Source: Maricurvus nonylphenolicus (GTDB lineage: Bacteria; Pseudomonadota; Gammaproteobacteria; Pseudomonadales; Cellvibrionaceae). Taken from it: a stretch of DNA of 64,000 bases. Below are positions 26,732-36,005 of this stretch, one piece after another. The stretch is taken from positions 1,736,001 through 1,800,000 of the forward strand of contig NZ_AP031498.1 of the NCBI RefSeq assembly GCF_042854845.1, in the 5' to 3' direction. Every line of letters starts with the position of its first letter. Position 1 is the first letter of the stretch. Made by a program: the position numbers and the translations under genes. The notes under the pieces were generated by a model, which made no database searches, had not been told where the DNA came from, and saw only the letters and a program-made list of their open reading frames with translations.

Positions 26732-29014
26732 ATGAAAAAGTTATTAATTTCTTTAGTGGTACTGATCATGCTGGGTGGTGTTTATTTTGCTGGTTACGCC
26801 CCTGGCATTACTTATCGCTTGTTGCCGGGGTACTTTGCTGATCCTGATCGACTCTGGCAGGAAGACCCTTTTAGTGAGGCAAAGATAACTGAAGCCAGTT
26901 TGCCCGAAACTATGGTAGAGCAGCGACAGGTGCGTCAACAGAAGAGTAATCCCGAGGTAGAAACGCAAATCCTGTTCGGTGACACCCATGTGCATACCAC
27001 CAATTCCAGTGATGCCTTTATGTTTAGCTTGCCGCTGATGCATGGTGCAGAAGGCGCTTTTCCGCCTGGCTATGCCTGTGATTACGCGCGTTTTATCTCA
27101 CAACTGGACTTTTATTTTCTAACCGATCATGCCGAGTCATACGAGCCGGAACGCTGGCGTGATGCCATTGAGTCTGTACGTTTATGTAATAGTCAGGCCG
27201 ACAGTGAATCGCCCGATTTGATGGCTTTTATGGGCTGGGAGTGGACTCAGGTAGGCGGCACGGCCGAAACGCACTATGGCCATCATAATGTGCTTTTCAA
27301 AGGTTATGGCCCCGGTGAGTTACCTGCGCGTCCTATCGCGGCCATTGTTGACAAGATATCTTTTGCCGCTCGAAACGAGAACAGTAAATTACCAGAAGCT
27401 TTGCAATTGCTGATGCCTCGGCATCGAGATTATTTGGCCTCCTTCAATACACTGATCGAAAAAATGGCCGCAACTCCGGATTGCCCAGCAGGCATTCCCA
27501 GCTCTGATTTGCCCGAGAACTGTTACGAGGCCGTAGCCACGCCCGGAGAACTCTACAGCAAACTGGATGAATGGGGTTTGGATACCATTGTGATTCCCCA
27601 TGGTTCCACCTGGGGCTGGTATACCCCGCCCAATGCCAGCTGGGAGCATCAGCTCACGATTGACGATCTTGATCCTGAAAAGAGTAATTTGATTGAAGTC
27701 TACTCGGGGCATGGCAACTCTGAGCAATATCGCACCTTTCGTGCAAGGTTGTTCGATGAAAACGGTCACCCTTATTGCCCCGAACCTCAGGATAATTACC
27801 TGCCCATGTGTTGGCAGGCAGGAGAGATTATTCGTCAGCGTTGTGAACAAGAAGGGAACACCGAGGTCGTTTGTGAACAGCGAGCTACGGACGCCAGACA
27901 GAACGCCGCCGAAGTCGATGGGCCGACTGGCCAGCTAACTGTGCCCGGTGCTACGACGGAGGATTGGCTGGATGCCGGTCAGGCCCGAGATGTATTTTTG
28001 CCGGCCTTGAATTATCGCCCTGGCAAATCGGTACAAGCCGGTTTGGCGCTGCGTAAATTTACCGAGGATGATCAGGAATTGCGTTTTAAGTGGGGCATGA
28101 TCGGTTCAACCGATACCCACAGTGCCAGGGCTGGTCACGGTTTTAAACAGATAGAGCGTTTGAATTTTACCGATGGTAATGGGCCTCGAAGCGAATTTTG
28201 GGAAAATTTACAGCTACCACCAGCCGATGAACCTGTCAGTGTCAGTATTGCGGCAGAAGATATTGATCCTGTGGCCAAAGGCCTGCGTGCCCGTGATTTT
28301 GAGCGTGTAGGTTCTTTCCTTAGTTTAGGCGGCTTGGCTGCTGTCCATGTTAGCGAGCGCAGCCGCGATGGTCTTTGGGATGCTATGAAGCGTCGTGAAG
28401 TCTATGCCACCAGTGGTGCCCGTATTCTACTGTGGTTTGATTTACTGCAGGAGGACGGCCATAAACCTATGGGTAGCGAGGTAGAGCAGAAACAGGCTCC
28501 GAAGTTCCGGGTCAAAGCCGTAGGCTCGTTTAAGCAGTTGCCTGGTTGCCCCGATTATGTGGTGGACAAGCTGGAAGCCAGGCGCCTGGAAAAAATGGCC
28601 CATGGCGAGTGTTATAACCCGTCCGATGAACGCCACCGTATTGATCGCATTGAGGTGGTTCGCATACGGCCTCAAAACCATTCCGAGGAACCATTGGATA
28701 ACCTGATCGAGGATCAATGGAAGGTGTTTCAATGTGAAGACTCCGGCACGGGCTGTGTGGTTGAGTTTGAGGACCCGGAGTTTTCAAAAGCGCAGCGAGA
28801 CGCCGTTTATTACGTAAGGGCCATTGAGGAAGCTACTCCAACCGTTAATGGGGCTAATTTACGAACCGGTGTTAATGATGCAGGTAAGCTAACCACGAAT
28901 CCTTGTTACGGCAGCTACAAATCACCGGCAGAAGATGATTGTCTTGCGCCGCAGGGGGCTAGAGCCTGGTCTTCTCCTATTTTTGTTAACTATGCTGGGA
29001 AGGAGAGAAAGTAG
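26732..29014 (+). CDS. DUF3604 protein, membrane-anchored (copy 2)
   Basis: This 760-residue paralogue of the preceding gene has the same metal-site motifs, with HxH at residues 86-88 (FGDTHVHTTNS), LTDHAESYEPE, HHNVLF, VIPHGSTWGWY and STDTHSARAGHG. The N-terminus (MKKLLISLVVLIMLGGVYFA) looks like an uncleaved anchor followed by a spacer of about 60 residues absent from copy 1. It also has an inserted segment near residues 200-250. The pair may be a soluble and an anchored form of related enzymes. Its stop shares one base with the GTG of the epimerase gene, so translation is probably coupled. Confidence 0.85.
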   Translation: MKKLLISLVVLIMLGGVYFAGYAPGITYRLLPGYFADPDRLWQEDPFSEAKITEASLPETMVEQRQVRQQKSNPEVETQILFGDTHVHTTNSSDAFMFSLPLMHGAEGAFPPGYACDYARFISQLDFYFLTDHAESYEPERWRDAIESVRLCNSQADSESPDLMAFMGWEWTQVGGTAETHYGHHNVLFKGYGPGELPARPIAAIVDKISFAARNENSKLPEALQLLMPRHRDYLASFNTLIEKMAATPDCPAGIPSSDLPENCYEAVATPGELYSKLDEWGLDTIVIPHGSTWGWYTPPNASWEHQLTIDDLDPEKSNLIEVYSGHGNSEQYRTFRARLFDENGHPYCPEPQDNYLPMCWQAGEIIRQRCEQEGNTEVVCEQRATDARQNAAEVDGPTGQLTVPGATTEDWLDAGQARDVFLPALNYRPGKSVQAGLALRKFTEDDQELRFKWGMIGSTDTHSARAGHGFKQIERLNFTDGNGPRSEFWENLQLPPADEPVSVSIAAEDIDPVAKGLRARDFERVGSFLSLGGLAAVHVSERSRDGLWDAMKRREVYATSGARILLWFDLLQEDGHKPMGSEVEQKQAPKFRVKAVGSFKQLPGCPDYVVDKLEARRLEKMAHGECYNPSDERHRIDRIEVVRIRPQNHSEEPLDNLIEDQWKVFQCEDSGTGCVVEFEDPEFSKAQRDAVYYVRAIEEATPTVNGANLRTGVNDAGKLTTNPCYGSYKSPAEDDCLAPQGARAWSSPIFVNYAGKERK

Positions 29015-29994
29015 TGTCTGACGTTAACAAAAAAGTTTTTATAACGGGTGCTGCCGGATTTATTGGTAAATCACTGATGGCACGATATAGGGCCATGGGA
29101 TGGACTGCGGTAGGCATAGATTTTAATGCCGATCCGGAGCAGGGTATTTTCTGTGGTAATTTATTGCAGCCTGCGGGGTGGAGTGAGCACCTTAAGGATT
29201 GTGACCTGGTTATTCATACTGCCGCTCTGGTATCCAACACGGCTAACTGGGATCAGGCCTGGGAGGTCAACGTCAAGGGAACACGGCAAGTATTGGACGC
29301 TGCAATAGCCGCCGGTGTAAATCGCTTTCTGCATTTGTCATCGGTTGCCGCTTACGGTTTTTATTTTGAGGGCTGTGTTAGTGAAGAGGCACCGTTAAAG
29401 CCCATTGGCAATGTTTATGTCGATTCCAAAATCGCCAGTGAACATGCGGTATTGCAAGCCCACGCATCTGGCTCTATCGACTGTACCATTATCAGGCCTA
29501 CGGATGTCTACGGGCCAGGCAGTCGCCCGTGGGTGATCATTCCAGTGGAATCTATTCGGGATAACAAATTTATTTTACCCGCCTATGGCCAGGGTCGATT
29601 TAGTCCGGTTTATATCGATAACCTGATCGATGGCATGGTATTGGCCGCGGAGCATGAGGAGGGTAAGGGACAAATCTTTAACATTGGTGATGGTGTTGAC
29701 CTAACCGCTTCTGAGTTTTTTGCGCACTACTATCAATTTCTGGGAATACTTAAGCCGGTAAAAACCATGTCGCTGTCGTTAGCGAAAGGGCTTTCTTATG
29801 TGATCCAGCTTGTAGCCAAACTGACGGGTAAGGCATCGGAAATAGGGCCGGGGACCATGGATATGTTATCACGCACGGGTAGTTATGATATCAGTAAAGC
29901 CAGACAGCTTATTGGCTATCAGCCCCATATTGACCTGGATGCAGGTATGGAAAGAACACGAGTCTGGCTCGTTGAACAAGGTTATTTTCAATAA
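29014..29994 (+). CDS. NAD-dependent epimerase/dehydratase (extended SDR, 3-beta-HSD-like)
   Basis: This 326-residue extended SDR has the dinucleotide motif ITGAAGFIGKSL (residues 10-21) and the catalytic YVDSK segment near residues 136-140, with a Ser-containing strand HLSSVAAYG before it. Sequence style (VFITGAAGFIG, YGPGSRPW, VYIDNLIDGM) is near the 3-beta-hydroxysteroid dehydrogenase/isomerase group, but the substrate cannot be fixed. The start is the GTG at 29014, overlapping the previous stop by one base, with AGGAGAG upstream. It is 16 bases before the MAPEG gene. Confidence 0.88.
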   Translation: MSDVNKKVFITGAAGFIGKSLMARYRAMGWTAVGIDFNADPEQGIFCGNLLQPAGWSEHLKDCDLVIHTAALVSNTANWDQAWEVNVKGTRQVLDAAIAAGVNRFLHLSSVAAYGFYFEGCVSEEAPLKPIGNVYVDSKIASEHAVLQAHASGSIDCTIIRPTDVYGPGSRPWVIIPVESIRDNKFILPAYGQGRFSPVYIDNLIDGMVLAAEHEEGKGQIFNIGDGVDLTASEFFAHYYQFLGILKPVKTMSLSLAKGLSYVIQLVAKLTGKASEIGPGTMDMLSRTGSYDISKARQLIGYQPHIDLDAGMERTRVWLVEQGYFQ

Positions 29995-30010
29995 AACTAA
30001 TAGGTGAACT

Positions 30011-30424
30011 ATGACGAGTTTGATGCAACCCTTCTTCGGCATGATGCTGTTAACCTTGCTGGTATGGGGATTAATGTATGTACGGCGCTTAAGTTTTTTA
30101 CAGCGTCAGGGGTTGGATCCCCAGGAGTTTGTAACACCGGAGAAGATAACCGGCCTGGTGCCTGAAAGCACCAATGCCGCATCGAACAACCTGAAAAACC
30201 TGTTTGAGATGCCGGTGATTTTCTATGCCCTTTGTTTGTATCTCGAAAGCAACCAGCTTGTTGATAATACCTATGTGATGTTGGCTTATGGTTTTCTGAT
30301 TTTCAGGGTTTTACATAGCGTGATTCATTGCACCTATAACAGGGTGATGCACCGCTTTAGTTGTTACCTGATATCCAGTGTCCTGCTATGGGCCATGTTA
30401 ATACGGATTGTGTTCAACAGTTAG
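30011..30424 (+). CDS. MAPEG family membrane protein
   Basis: This 137-residue protein has about four hydrophobic segments and the MAPEG signature: NLFEMPVIFYALCLYL near residue 64, then FRVLHSVIHCTYNRVMHRFS. MAPEG proteins are small integral membrane proteins, some with glutathione transferase or peroxidase activity. It is the last gene before a strong terminator at 30455, so the DUF3604-epimerase-MAPEG group looks like one operon. A role in the local pathway is inferred only from position. Confidence 0.85.
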   Translation: MTSLMQPFFGMMLLTLLVWGLMYVRRLSFLQRQGLDPQEFVTPEKITGLVPESTNAASNNLKNLFEMPVIFYALCLYLESNQLVDNTYVMLAYGFLIFRVLHSVIHCTYNRVMHRFSCYLISSVLLWAMLIRIVFNS

Positions 30425-30454
30425 CTTTCAAATTCTCTCTTGCTCACTATGCAT

Positions 30455-30479
30455 AGCAGGCTTAGGCCTGCTTTTTTTT
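30455..30479 (+). terminator. Rho-independent terminator after the MAPEG gene
   Basis: A 7-base stem AGCAGGC / GCCTGCT with a 4-base loop (30455-30472) runs straight into eight T residues (30472-30479). It is a strong intrinsic terminator for the DUF3604-epimerase-MAPEG operon. Confidence 0.9.
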
Positions 30480-30499
30480 GCCTGTTAAAGGTTGGTTTC

Positions 30500-30529
30500 T
30501 AGAGTCAAATCCATAGCTTTAGGGTCAAG
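30500..30529 (+). promoter_or_regulatory. Paired AGTCAA-type elements upstream of the TonB receptor gene
   Basis: TAGAGTCAAA (30500-30509) and TAGGGTCAAG (30520-30529) are near-identical 10-mers 20 bases apart, about 100 bases before the receptor ATG. They match the elements before the sulfatase, DUF3604 and envelope-operon genes. A common AraC-type regulator is inferred. Confidence 0.45.
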
Positions 30530-30627
30530 CATCGGTACATGGAATCTTTCACTATACCTTTGCGCGATGTCTCCAAGGCGTGCGCACCCGTTAAGCATAT
30601 AAATATAAATAATTAGGAGAGTTTGCC

Positions 30628-32985
30628 ATGAAAACGATATCGCCTAAGCTGTTGCCTTTTGCGATTGCCGCAAGTCTATCGAGTGGGTTTGCACAGGCCG
30701 AAGGCTTTGCGCTAGAGGAAATCGTTGTTACGGCGCAAAAACGCGCCCAGGGTCTGCAGGACGTCCCTATTTCTATCAGTGCGGTGACCGGTGAGAAGAT
30801 TGCCGATATGGGTATTCGTGACCTGGAAGAGGTTGCACTGTATACGCCTAATGTCACCATCAACCCAGGCCAGGCTTCCCCCAACATCTTTATTCGCGGC
30901 ATTGGTTCAGGTACTAATGCGGGTTTTGAGCAGTCCGTTGGTCTCTATGTCGATGGCATCTATTCCGGCCGTGGTGAGCTGGCCAATGTGCCTTTCCTCA
31001 TGGATGTTGAGCGCGTTGAAATCCTCAAAGGCCCGCAGGGTACGCTGTTTGGTAAAAATACCATTGGTGGTGCCATCAATGTGACCTCGGCAAAACCAAC
31101 GTCTGACTTTGAAGGTTATGTGGAAGGACTTTACGAGGCTGAAATTGGTGAGCAGATATACACCGGAGTTGTATCCGGTCCGCTGACCGAGAATTTGGGC
31201 GCACGTATTGCGTTCCGCCACAGTGAAACCGATGGCTGGGTGGAAAACACCACTAATGGCCGCGAAGGCCCAGATAATAACGAGAACTTTGTGCGCACCA
31301 CTTTGGTTTGGGATGCAGCAGAAGATCTTGAAGTGATTGCCAAATATGAATACGGCGAGTTTGACCGCGATGGCAGTAACCGCGAGATTTATCAGACCAG
31401 CGCTGCAGGTGCACCAGTATACCCTGATAGTGTGTTAAACGATAAAGCGCAAATGGATTTTACGGAGACCAATGCGTCGCGTACCCATACCGGTTCGGTT
31501 ACCGTTAACTACGCGTTGGGTGATATAACCCTGACATCCATTAGTGGCTACTCGGCCTATGATCGCACACGGGCTGAAGATGCCGATCAGTCGCCGAATC
31601 CTGCTTTGGGTCGTATTCGACATGATGATTACGAGCAATATAGTCAGGAGTTGCGCCTGGTGTCACCGGGTGGTGAGACCATTGATTGGATTGCCGGTGT
31701 TTACTGGCAGGCATCTACTCTGGAAGTGAACCGTGAATTTATTGATTTTGATCTTAATGAATTGACCAATGGCGGTGCGGCGCCCTTGGCTATTGCAGCA
31801 CCTCTGGCGTTGATCGGTGACGCACAATATCTGACGGAGTTTGATCAGGAAACCGATGGCGCTTCTGCCTTTGCTCAGGCCACCTGGAATATCAATGAAG
31901 AGTTTCGGGTAACCCTGGGGTTACGCTATGACGAAGAAACCAAAGAGCTGGATAAACGTGCTTATATGACCGAAGCCTACGGTTTGGGTATTGGTGCAGG
32001 TGCAAGCCCGGTATTGCCCGTTGGTGGCGGTCAGTTTGTTGTGGTTGAGGATCTACGTACCCACGAATTTACTGATCTGGAAAGAGACAGTGAACAGTGG
32101 ACCTGGTCTTTCAACACGCAGTGGGATATTACCCCTGATGTGATGGCGTACTTCTCGGCCAGTACTGGCTTTAAGTCCGGCGGTTTTGATGAAGCCTATT
32201 CCGGCTCAGATGAAACTGTGCGTGTGGTTACCATGCCAGGATTTGTCGAGGTGGGTAACGCCGACTCTCGTGCTAACACCAGCGATATTCTCGAATATGA
32301 AGACGAAGAAGTGTTGAACTTTGAGGTGGGCGCCAAAATGTCTTTGTTGGATGGCGCTGCTGAGTTGAACGTTGCTGTCTTCCGTAGCGAGTTTGACGAT
32401 ATGCAGGTCAGTGCGCTGGTAGGGGATGTATTCCGTGTCTCCAATGCGGGTAAGTCAATCTCGCAGGGCTTGGAATTGGATGGCCGCTGGCGTCTGAGTG
32501 AGAGCTGGACGCTATCGGGATCCGTTGCCTACTTGGATGCCACCTACGATGAGTTTGATACTGCGCCATGTACTGTGCCCCAGTCTGTGGCCTACAGTGG
32601 TTCCGGCTCATGTACTCAGGATCTTGAAGGTGAAACCCTGCTGTATTCCCCTGAATATGCAGCGAACTTAAGTCTGGAATATGTGACTTTTCTAACCGAT
32701 CAGTTGGAGTTGCGTAACGTTGTGGATGTGAACTACCAGGACGAATTCTATTCCGCGCTGGATTTGGATCCGAATACCAAGCATGACTCGGCTACCAAGG
32801 TGAATTTGCGCATTGCGTTGAGTGATGTGGATGAACAGTGGAGTGTGGCACTGATCGCTAAAAACATTACCGATAAAGAAACCACCAACTTTAATAACGA
32901 TGTGCCGTTTACGGCAACCGGTACTTACTTCGGTATTAAAGACCGTCCAAGAACCATCGCCATTCAAGGGCGCTATAGTTTCTAG
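30628..32985 (+). CDS. TonB-dependent outer-membrane receptor
   Basis: This 785-residue receptor has a signal peptide ending near FAQAEG and a TonB box LEEIVVTAQKR near residue 30. The plug domain includes PNIFIRGIGSGT and VEILKGPQGTLFGKNTIGGA, and the barrel ends in YSF. It should bring the cluster's substrate across the outer membrane; the substrate is not readable. It has its own promoter region after the terminator at 30455, and a terminator follows at 33019, so it is probably a single-gene transcript. Confidence 0.94.
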   Translation: MKTISPKLLPFAIAASLSSGFAQAEGFALEEIVVTAQKRAQGLQDVPISISAVTGEKIADMGIRDLEEVALYTPNVTINPGQASPNIFIRGIGSGTNAGFEQSVGLYVDGIYSGRGELANVPFLMDVERVEILKGPQGTLFGKNTIGGAINVTSAKPTSDFEGYVEGLYEAEIGEQIYTGVVSGPLTENLGARIAFRHSETDGWVENTTNGREGPDNNENFVRTTLVWDAAEDLEVIAKYEYGEFDRDGSNREIYQTSAAGAPVYPDSVLNDKAQMDFTETNASRTHTGSVTVNYALGDITLTSISGYSAYDRTRAEDADQSPNPALGRIRHDDYEQYSQELRLVSPGGETIDWIAGVYWQASTLEVNREFIDFDLNELTNGGAAPLAIAAPLALIGDAQYLTEFDQETDGASAFAQATWNINEEFRVTLGLRYDEETKELDKRAYMTEAYGLGIGAGASPVLPVGGGQFVVVEDLRTHEFTDLERDSEQWTWSFNTQWDITPDVMAYFSASTGFKSGGFDEAYSGSDETVRVVTMPGFVEVGNADSRANTSDILEYEDEEVLNFEVGAKMSLLDGAAELNVAVFRSEFDDMQVSALVGDVFRVSNAGKSISQGLELDGRWRLSESWTLSGSVAYLDATYDEFDTAPCTVPQSVAYSGSGSCTQDLEGETLLYSPEYAANLSLEYVTFLTDQLELRNVVDVNYQDEFYSALDLDPNTKHDSATKVNLRIALSDVDEQWSVALIAKNITDKETTNFNNDVPFTATGTYFGIKDRPRTIAIQGRYSF

Positions 32986-33018
32986 AGTCTCTCTCTCGCC
33001 TCTGTCGTTTTGACAGCA

Positions 33019-33055
33019 GCCGCTAGCGTTTTGCTAGCGGCGACTTTTCTTTTTA
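33019..33055 (+). terminator. Rho-independent terminator after the TonB receptor gene
   Basis: Nine-base arms GCCGCTAGC (33019-33027) and GCTAGCGGC (33033-33041) with a GTTTT loop are followed by GACTTTTCTTTTT. It separates the receptor from the VOC gene. Confidence 0.85.
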
Positions 33056-33079
33056 CCCTATCAGAGTAAGAGGTAATTT

Positions 33080-34072
33080 GTGTCTTCAGCATTACCGCTT
33101 TGTCAGATTGCCATGAGTGTCCTCGATCAGCCTGGGACCTATGCGTGGTATCAGCAATTATTTGGTTTTTTACCTGCGGGGGGGACTAATTCCTTTCGTG
33201 GCCCTATTGCCTCCAGTATTCAGGGGATTCCCAAAGCGGCGTCTTCCTGTTGGTGGTTGGTGGATCAGCAATCTCAGTTTCAGATAGAGCTATTTCAATT
33301 TGAGTCACCTGTAGTGCGTCCGCAGGCGAAAGACTGGCGTCCTTGCGATATTGGTTATTCCATGGTGTCACTATGGGTGAAAGATTTTGATGCTTGCCTG
33401 ACTCGGTTGGATAGGTTGGGTGGCAAGCTGGAAAGCGCAGTGCAGGGTAAATCTGGACAGCGCAGAGCCTGTTTTCGAGATCCAGAAGGTGTTCTTCTGG
33501 AAATTATGGAAGAGGACATCCGTGCTCGATCCAAGCGCCAGCGGCCAAATCTGTCGGCTTCGGTGGCAGTTCGTAGTGTCACAATGTCTGTTGAAGATAT
33601 AGAACGTTCTGCGCAATTGATGGGGGATATTTTTGGAATGCAGGAGTTGGATTCAGAGTTAATCCATTCCGCTGAACACGAGAGTTTGTGGGGCTTAACT
33701 GGCGCCCAGCGGTTACAACGTGTATTTGACGCTGGCGATATGTTTATCGAAATAGTCCAGTACCAGCAACCGCTTGGCAAAAAGTTGCCGGACGACTACC
33801 GCATCAGCGATCAGGGACTGTTGAATATTGCCTTTGGCTTTAGAAGTTGGCGTGAGTTCAACCGGGTTCACAAACGCTGCAAGGCCAATGGTATTTTAGG
33901 CAACAGCCGAGCGTTGCATCTTGGCGCCTGGAGTGTGGTGTATGTCAACGATCAGCAGGGATTTAGCTTCGAGCTATTGATGGTAAAACCCTGGTACGAC
34001 AGTTTTATGGGTTTTAAAGCAAAGCCCGGCTGGAAGCAATCCGATAAGCTGGAACCATCACTAAGGCTTTGA
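33080..34072 (+). CDS. Two-domain VOC (glyoxalase/dioxygenase fold) protein
   Basis: This 330-residue protein has two VOC modules, about residues 5-140 and 150-305. Each has the typical late segment with a Glu ligand (RDPEGVLLEIMEED in the first, NDQQGFSFELLMVKPW in the second). Members bind a metal and act on vicinal oxygen groups, as glyoxalases, extradiol dioxygenases or epimerases. The GTG at 33080 has TAAGAGG upstream. It begins a tightly packed run into the SDR and dehydrogenase genes (10 bases to the next start). The reaction is not known. Confidence 0.8.
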   Translation: MSSALPLCQIAMSVLDQPGTYAWYQQLFGFLPAGGTNSFRGPIASSIQGIPKAASSCWWLVDQQSQFQIELFQFESPVVRPQAKDWRPCDIGYSMVSLWVKDFDACLTRLDRLGGKLESAVQGKSGQRRACFRDPEGVLLEIMEEDIRARSKRQRPNLSASVAVRSVTMSVEDIERSAQLMGDIFGMQELDSELIHSAEHESLWGLTGAQRLQRVFDAGDMFIEIVQYQQPLGKKLPDDYRISDQGLLNIAFGFRSWREFNRVHKRCKANGILGNSRALHLGAWSVVYVNDQQGFSFELLMVKPWYDSFMGFKAKPGWKQSDKLEPSLRL

Positions 34073-34082
34073 GGAATACTGC

Positions 34083-34934
34083 ATGAATGCAGACAAATTA
34101 AGAGCGTGCTGGTCAACGGCGTTTATTAGTGGCGCTAACAGTGGCTTGGGGCTCTATCTTGCTGAGAGCTTTGTTCGCTCAGGTATAAGTTTGGCTCTGT
34201 TTGACCTTAAGTTTGATGAAGTTGTTGTTCAGCGCCTAAAGAAAATGGCTGAGCAACACCAGGTTAAAGTTGGTTTTTGGCAAACGGATTTATGTGATGA
34301 ACATGTAATTGCTGAAGCGGCAAAAGCTGCAGCTGCCAGCATTGGTTCGCCCGATCTGGCGATTAACTGCGCGGGTATTCAGCTGGCCAAAACCTTTGAC
34401 GAATTATCGAATTCGGAATTCGAAAAGGTTATTGCTGTTAATCTGTTTGGTAGTCGTAATTTTGCCAATGCGGTACTGCCAGTCATGCAACCAGGCGCCC
34501 AGTTGGCTTTTTTATCCTCCCTAGCGGGGCTGGTGCCGAATTACAGCTATGCCGCCTATAACGCCTCAAAATTTGCTGTGTTGGGTATGGCTGGTGCTAT
34601 TCGTCTTGAAGAATTGCCGCGTAACATTGCCGTCTCGGTTATCTGTCCAGCAGAAATTAATACACCGATGGTTGAGAAAGAGCTTAAAACCATGCATCCG
34701 GTAACGCGGCGTTTGAAATCATTTGCGGGAACCTTGGAGGTCGATCAAGCCTGCGATGAAATGATCCGCAGTTTAATGAAAAAGAGACAGCTGATTATTC
34801 CCGGTTTTCGCCCCAAATTTACCTATTTCCTCAGTCGCTATTTCCCAGGACTTATGCAACGCATCAGTGAGTCAATGGTGACCGATACATTATCAAAGAA
34901 CATGAAAAGCAGCTCCAATGCGAGCGCAGTTTAA
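34083..34934 (+). CDS. Short-chain dehydrogenase/reductase
   Basis: This 283-residue classical SDR has the cofactor motif SGANSGLG at residues 16-23, where Ser replaces the usual Thr. It also has NCAGIQ near residue 96 and the catalytic Tyr and Lys in AYNASKF near residue 155. It would oxidise or reduce a hydroxyl or keto group using NAD(P). A GAGGAA site precedes the ATG. It lies between the VOC gene and the 2-oxoacid dehydrogenase E1-alpha gene (35-base gap), which suggests it prepares that enzyme's substrate. Confidence 0.9.
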   Translation: MNADKLRACWSTAFISGANSGLGLYLAESFVRSGISLALFDLKFDEVVVQRLKKMAEQHQVKVGFWQTDLCDEHVIAEAAKAAAASIGSPDLAINCAGIQLAKTFDELSNSEFEKVIAVNLFGSRNFANAVLPVMQPGAQLAFLSSLAGLVPNYSYAAYNASKFAVLGMAGAIRLEELPRNIAVSVICPAEINTPMVEKELKTMHPVTRRLKSFAGTLEVDQACDEMIRSLMKKRQLIIPGFRPKFTYFLSRYFPGLMQRISESMVTDTLSKNMKSSSNASAV

Positions 34935-34968
34935 TCTGTAATAACTCACACTACGTCAGGTAAATACT

Positions 34969-35976
34969 ATGAGTATCTCATCCGATCAGAAAAAGTGGAT
35001 GTACGAAACCATGTCGCTGATTCGTTTTTATGAAGATCAGATTGGCATGATCTACTTTGAAGGTAAGCTGCCACCCAAAGTCCAAAAGGGACTGGCTTTT
35101 GATCTGGGTGCTGGCCCCATTCCGGGGGAAATGCACTTGTCCGCCGGTCAGGAAGCTGCAGCCGTGGGCTCCTGTATTCATTTGCAGCAAGGGGACTCCG
35201 TTTGGGGTACTCACCGCGCCCATCATTTTGCTATTGCCCATGGTGTGGATCTCAAGGCTATGACGGCAGAGATGTTTGGCAAGGTAGATGGCTTGTGCCG
35301 GGGTAAAGGCGGGCATATGCACCTGTTTGACCCGAAAGCCAAATTTGCTTGTACCGGTATTGTCGGCGCGGGTATTCCGCAAGCGGTGGGGGCTGGACTG
35401 GCTTATAAAAAAGCAGGCAGCGGCGCAGTCGCTTTGGCGGAGTTCGGCGAGGGGGCTGCCAACGAGGGAGCCTTCCATGAAGCCCTGAATATGGCGGGCC
35501 TTTGGAATCTGCCTTGTGTGTTTGTCTGCCAGGACAATAACTACGGTATTTCCACCAATAAAGCCACGTCGACAGCTGTGGAATCCAATGCAGACCGTGC
35601 ATCCAGTTACGGTATTCCAGGTATCAAGGTTGATCAGAATCACCCGGAACGCGTATTTGAGGCGGTTGCAGAAGCGGTAGCCAGGGCCAGAGAAGGGCTG
35701 GGCAGCACCCTGATCGAAGTCAAAGTGGATCGCTATTATGGCCACTTCCAGGGGGACCCTGAAATTTATCGGCCTAAAGGTGAAGTGGAAAAACTGCAGC
35801 GTGACGATCCTATTCCCGCCTATGCCAAGCAGCTGGTCGAAGAGGGTGTATATACCGATGCAGAAATCAAGGACGTTCAAAAGCGCGTAGAAGCGCGAGT
35901 CATTGAAGCCATTGAATATGCTCGGGCCAGCGAGTATCCGGATATCTGTGAAGCTTGGCAGCATGCGTTTGTTTAA
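34969..35976 (+). CDS. 2-oxoacid/acetoin dehydrogenase E1, alpha subunit
   Basis: This 335-residue protein is the thiamine-diphosphate-binding alpha subunit of a two-component E1. It has GEMHLSAGQEAAAVG, GKGGHMHLFDP and the ThDP motif beginning FGEGAANEGAFHEALNMA and ending DNNYGIS. The family decarboxylates pyruvate, branched-chain 2-oxoacids or acetoin. The gene order (E1-alpha, E1-beta, lipoyl protein, E2 core) recalls acetoin dehydrogenase operons, but the substrate is unproven. The next gene starts 29 bases after its stop. Confidence 0.9.
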   Translation: MSISSDQKKWMYETMSLIRFYEDQIGMIYFEGKLPPKVQKGLAFDLGAGPIPGEMHLSAGQEAAAVGSCIHLQQGDSVWGTHRAHHFAIAHGVDLKAMTAEMFGKVDGLCRGKGGHMHLFDPKAKFACTGIVGAGIPQAVGAGLAYKKAGSGAVALAEFGEGAANEGAFHEALNMAGLWNLPCVFVCQDNNYGISTNKATSTAVESNADRASSYGIPGIKVDQNHPERVFEAVAEAVARAREGLGSTLIEVKVDRYYGHFQGDPEIYRPKGEVEKLQRDDPIPAYAKQLVEEGVYTDAEIKDVQKRVEARVIEAIEYARASEYPDICEAWQHAFV

Positions 35977-36005
35977 TTGGGAGTGGATAGTAGGAGTAGA
36001 GAGAA

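Noticed and set aside
34978..35964. A 328-codon frame antisense to the E1-alpha gene
   Set aside because: E1-alpha on the plus strand is certain from its ThDP motif; the antisense frame has no recognisable domain.
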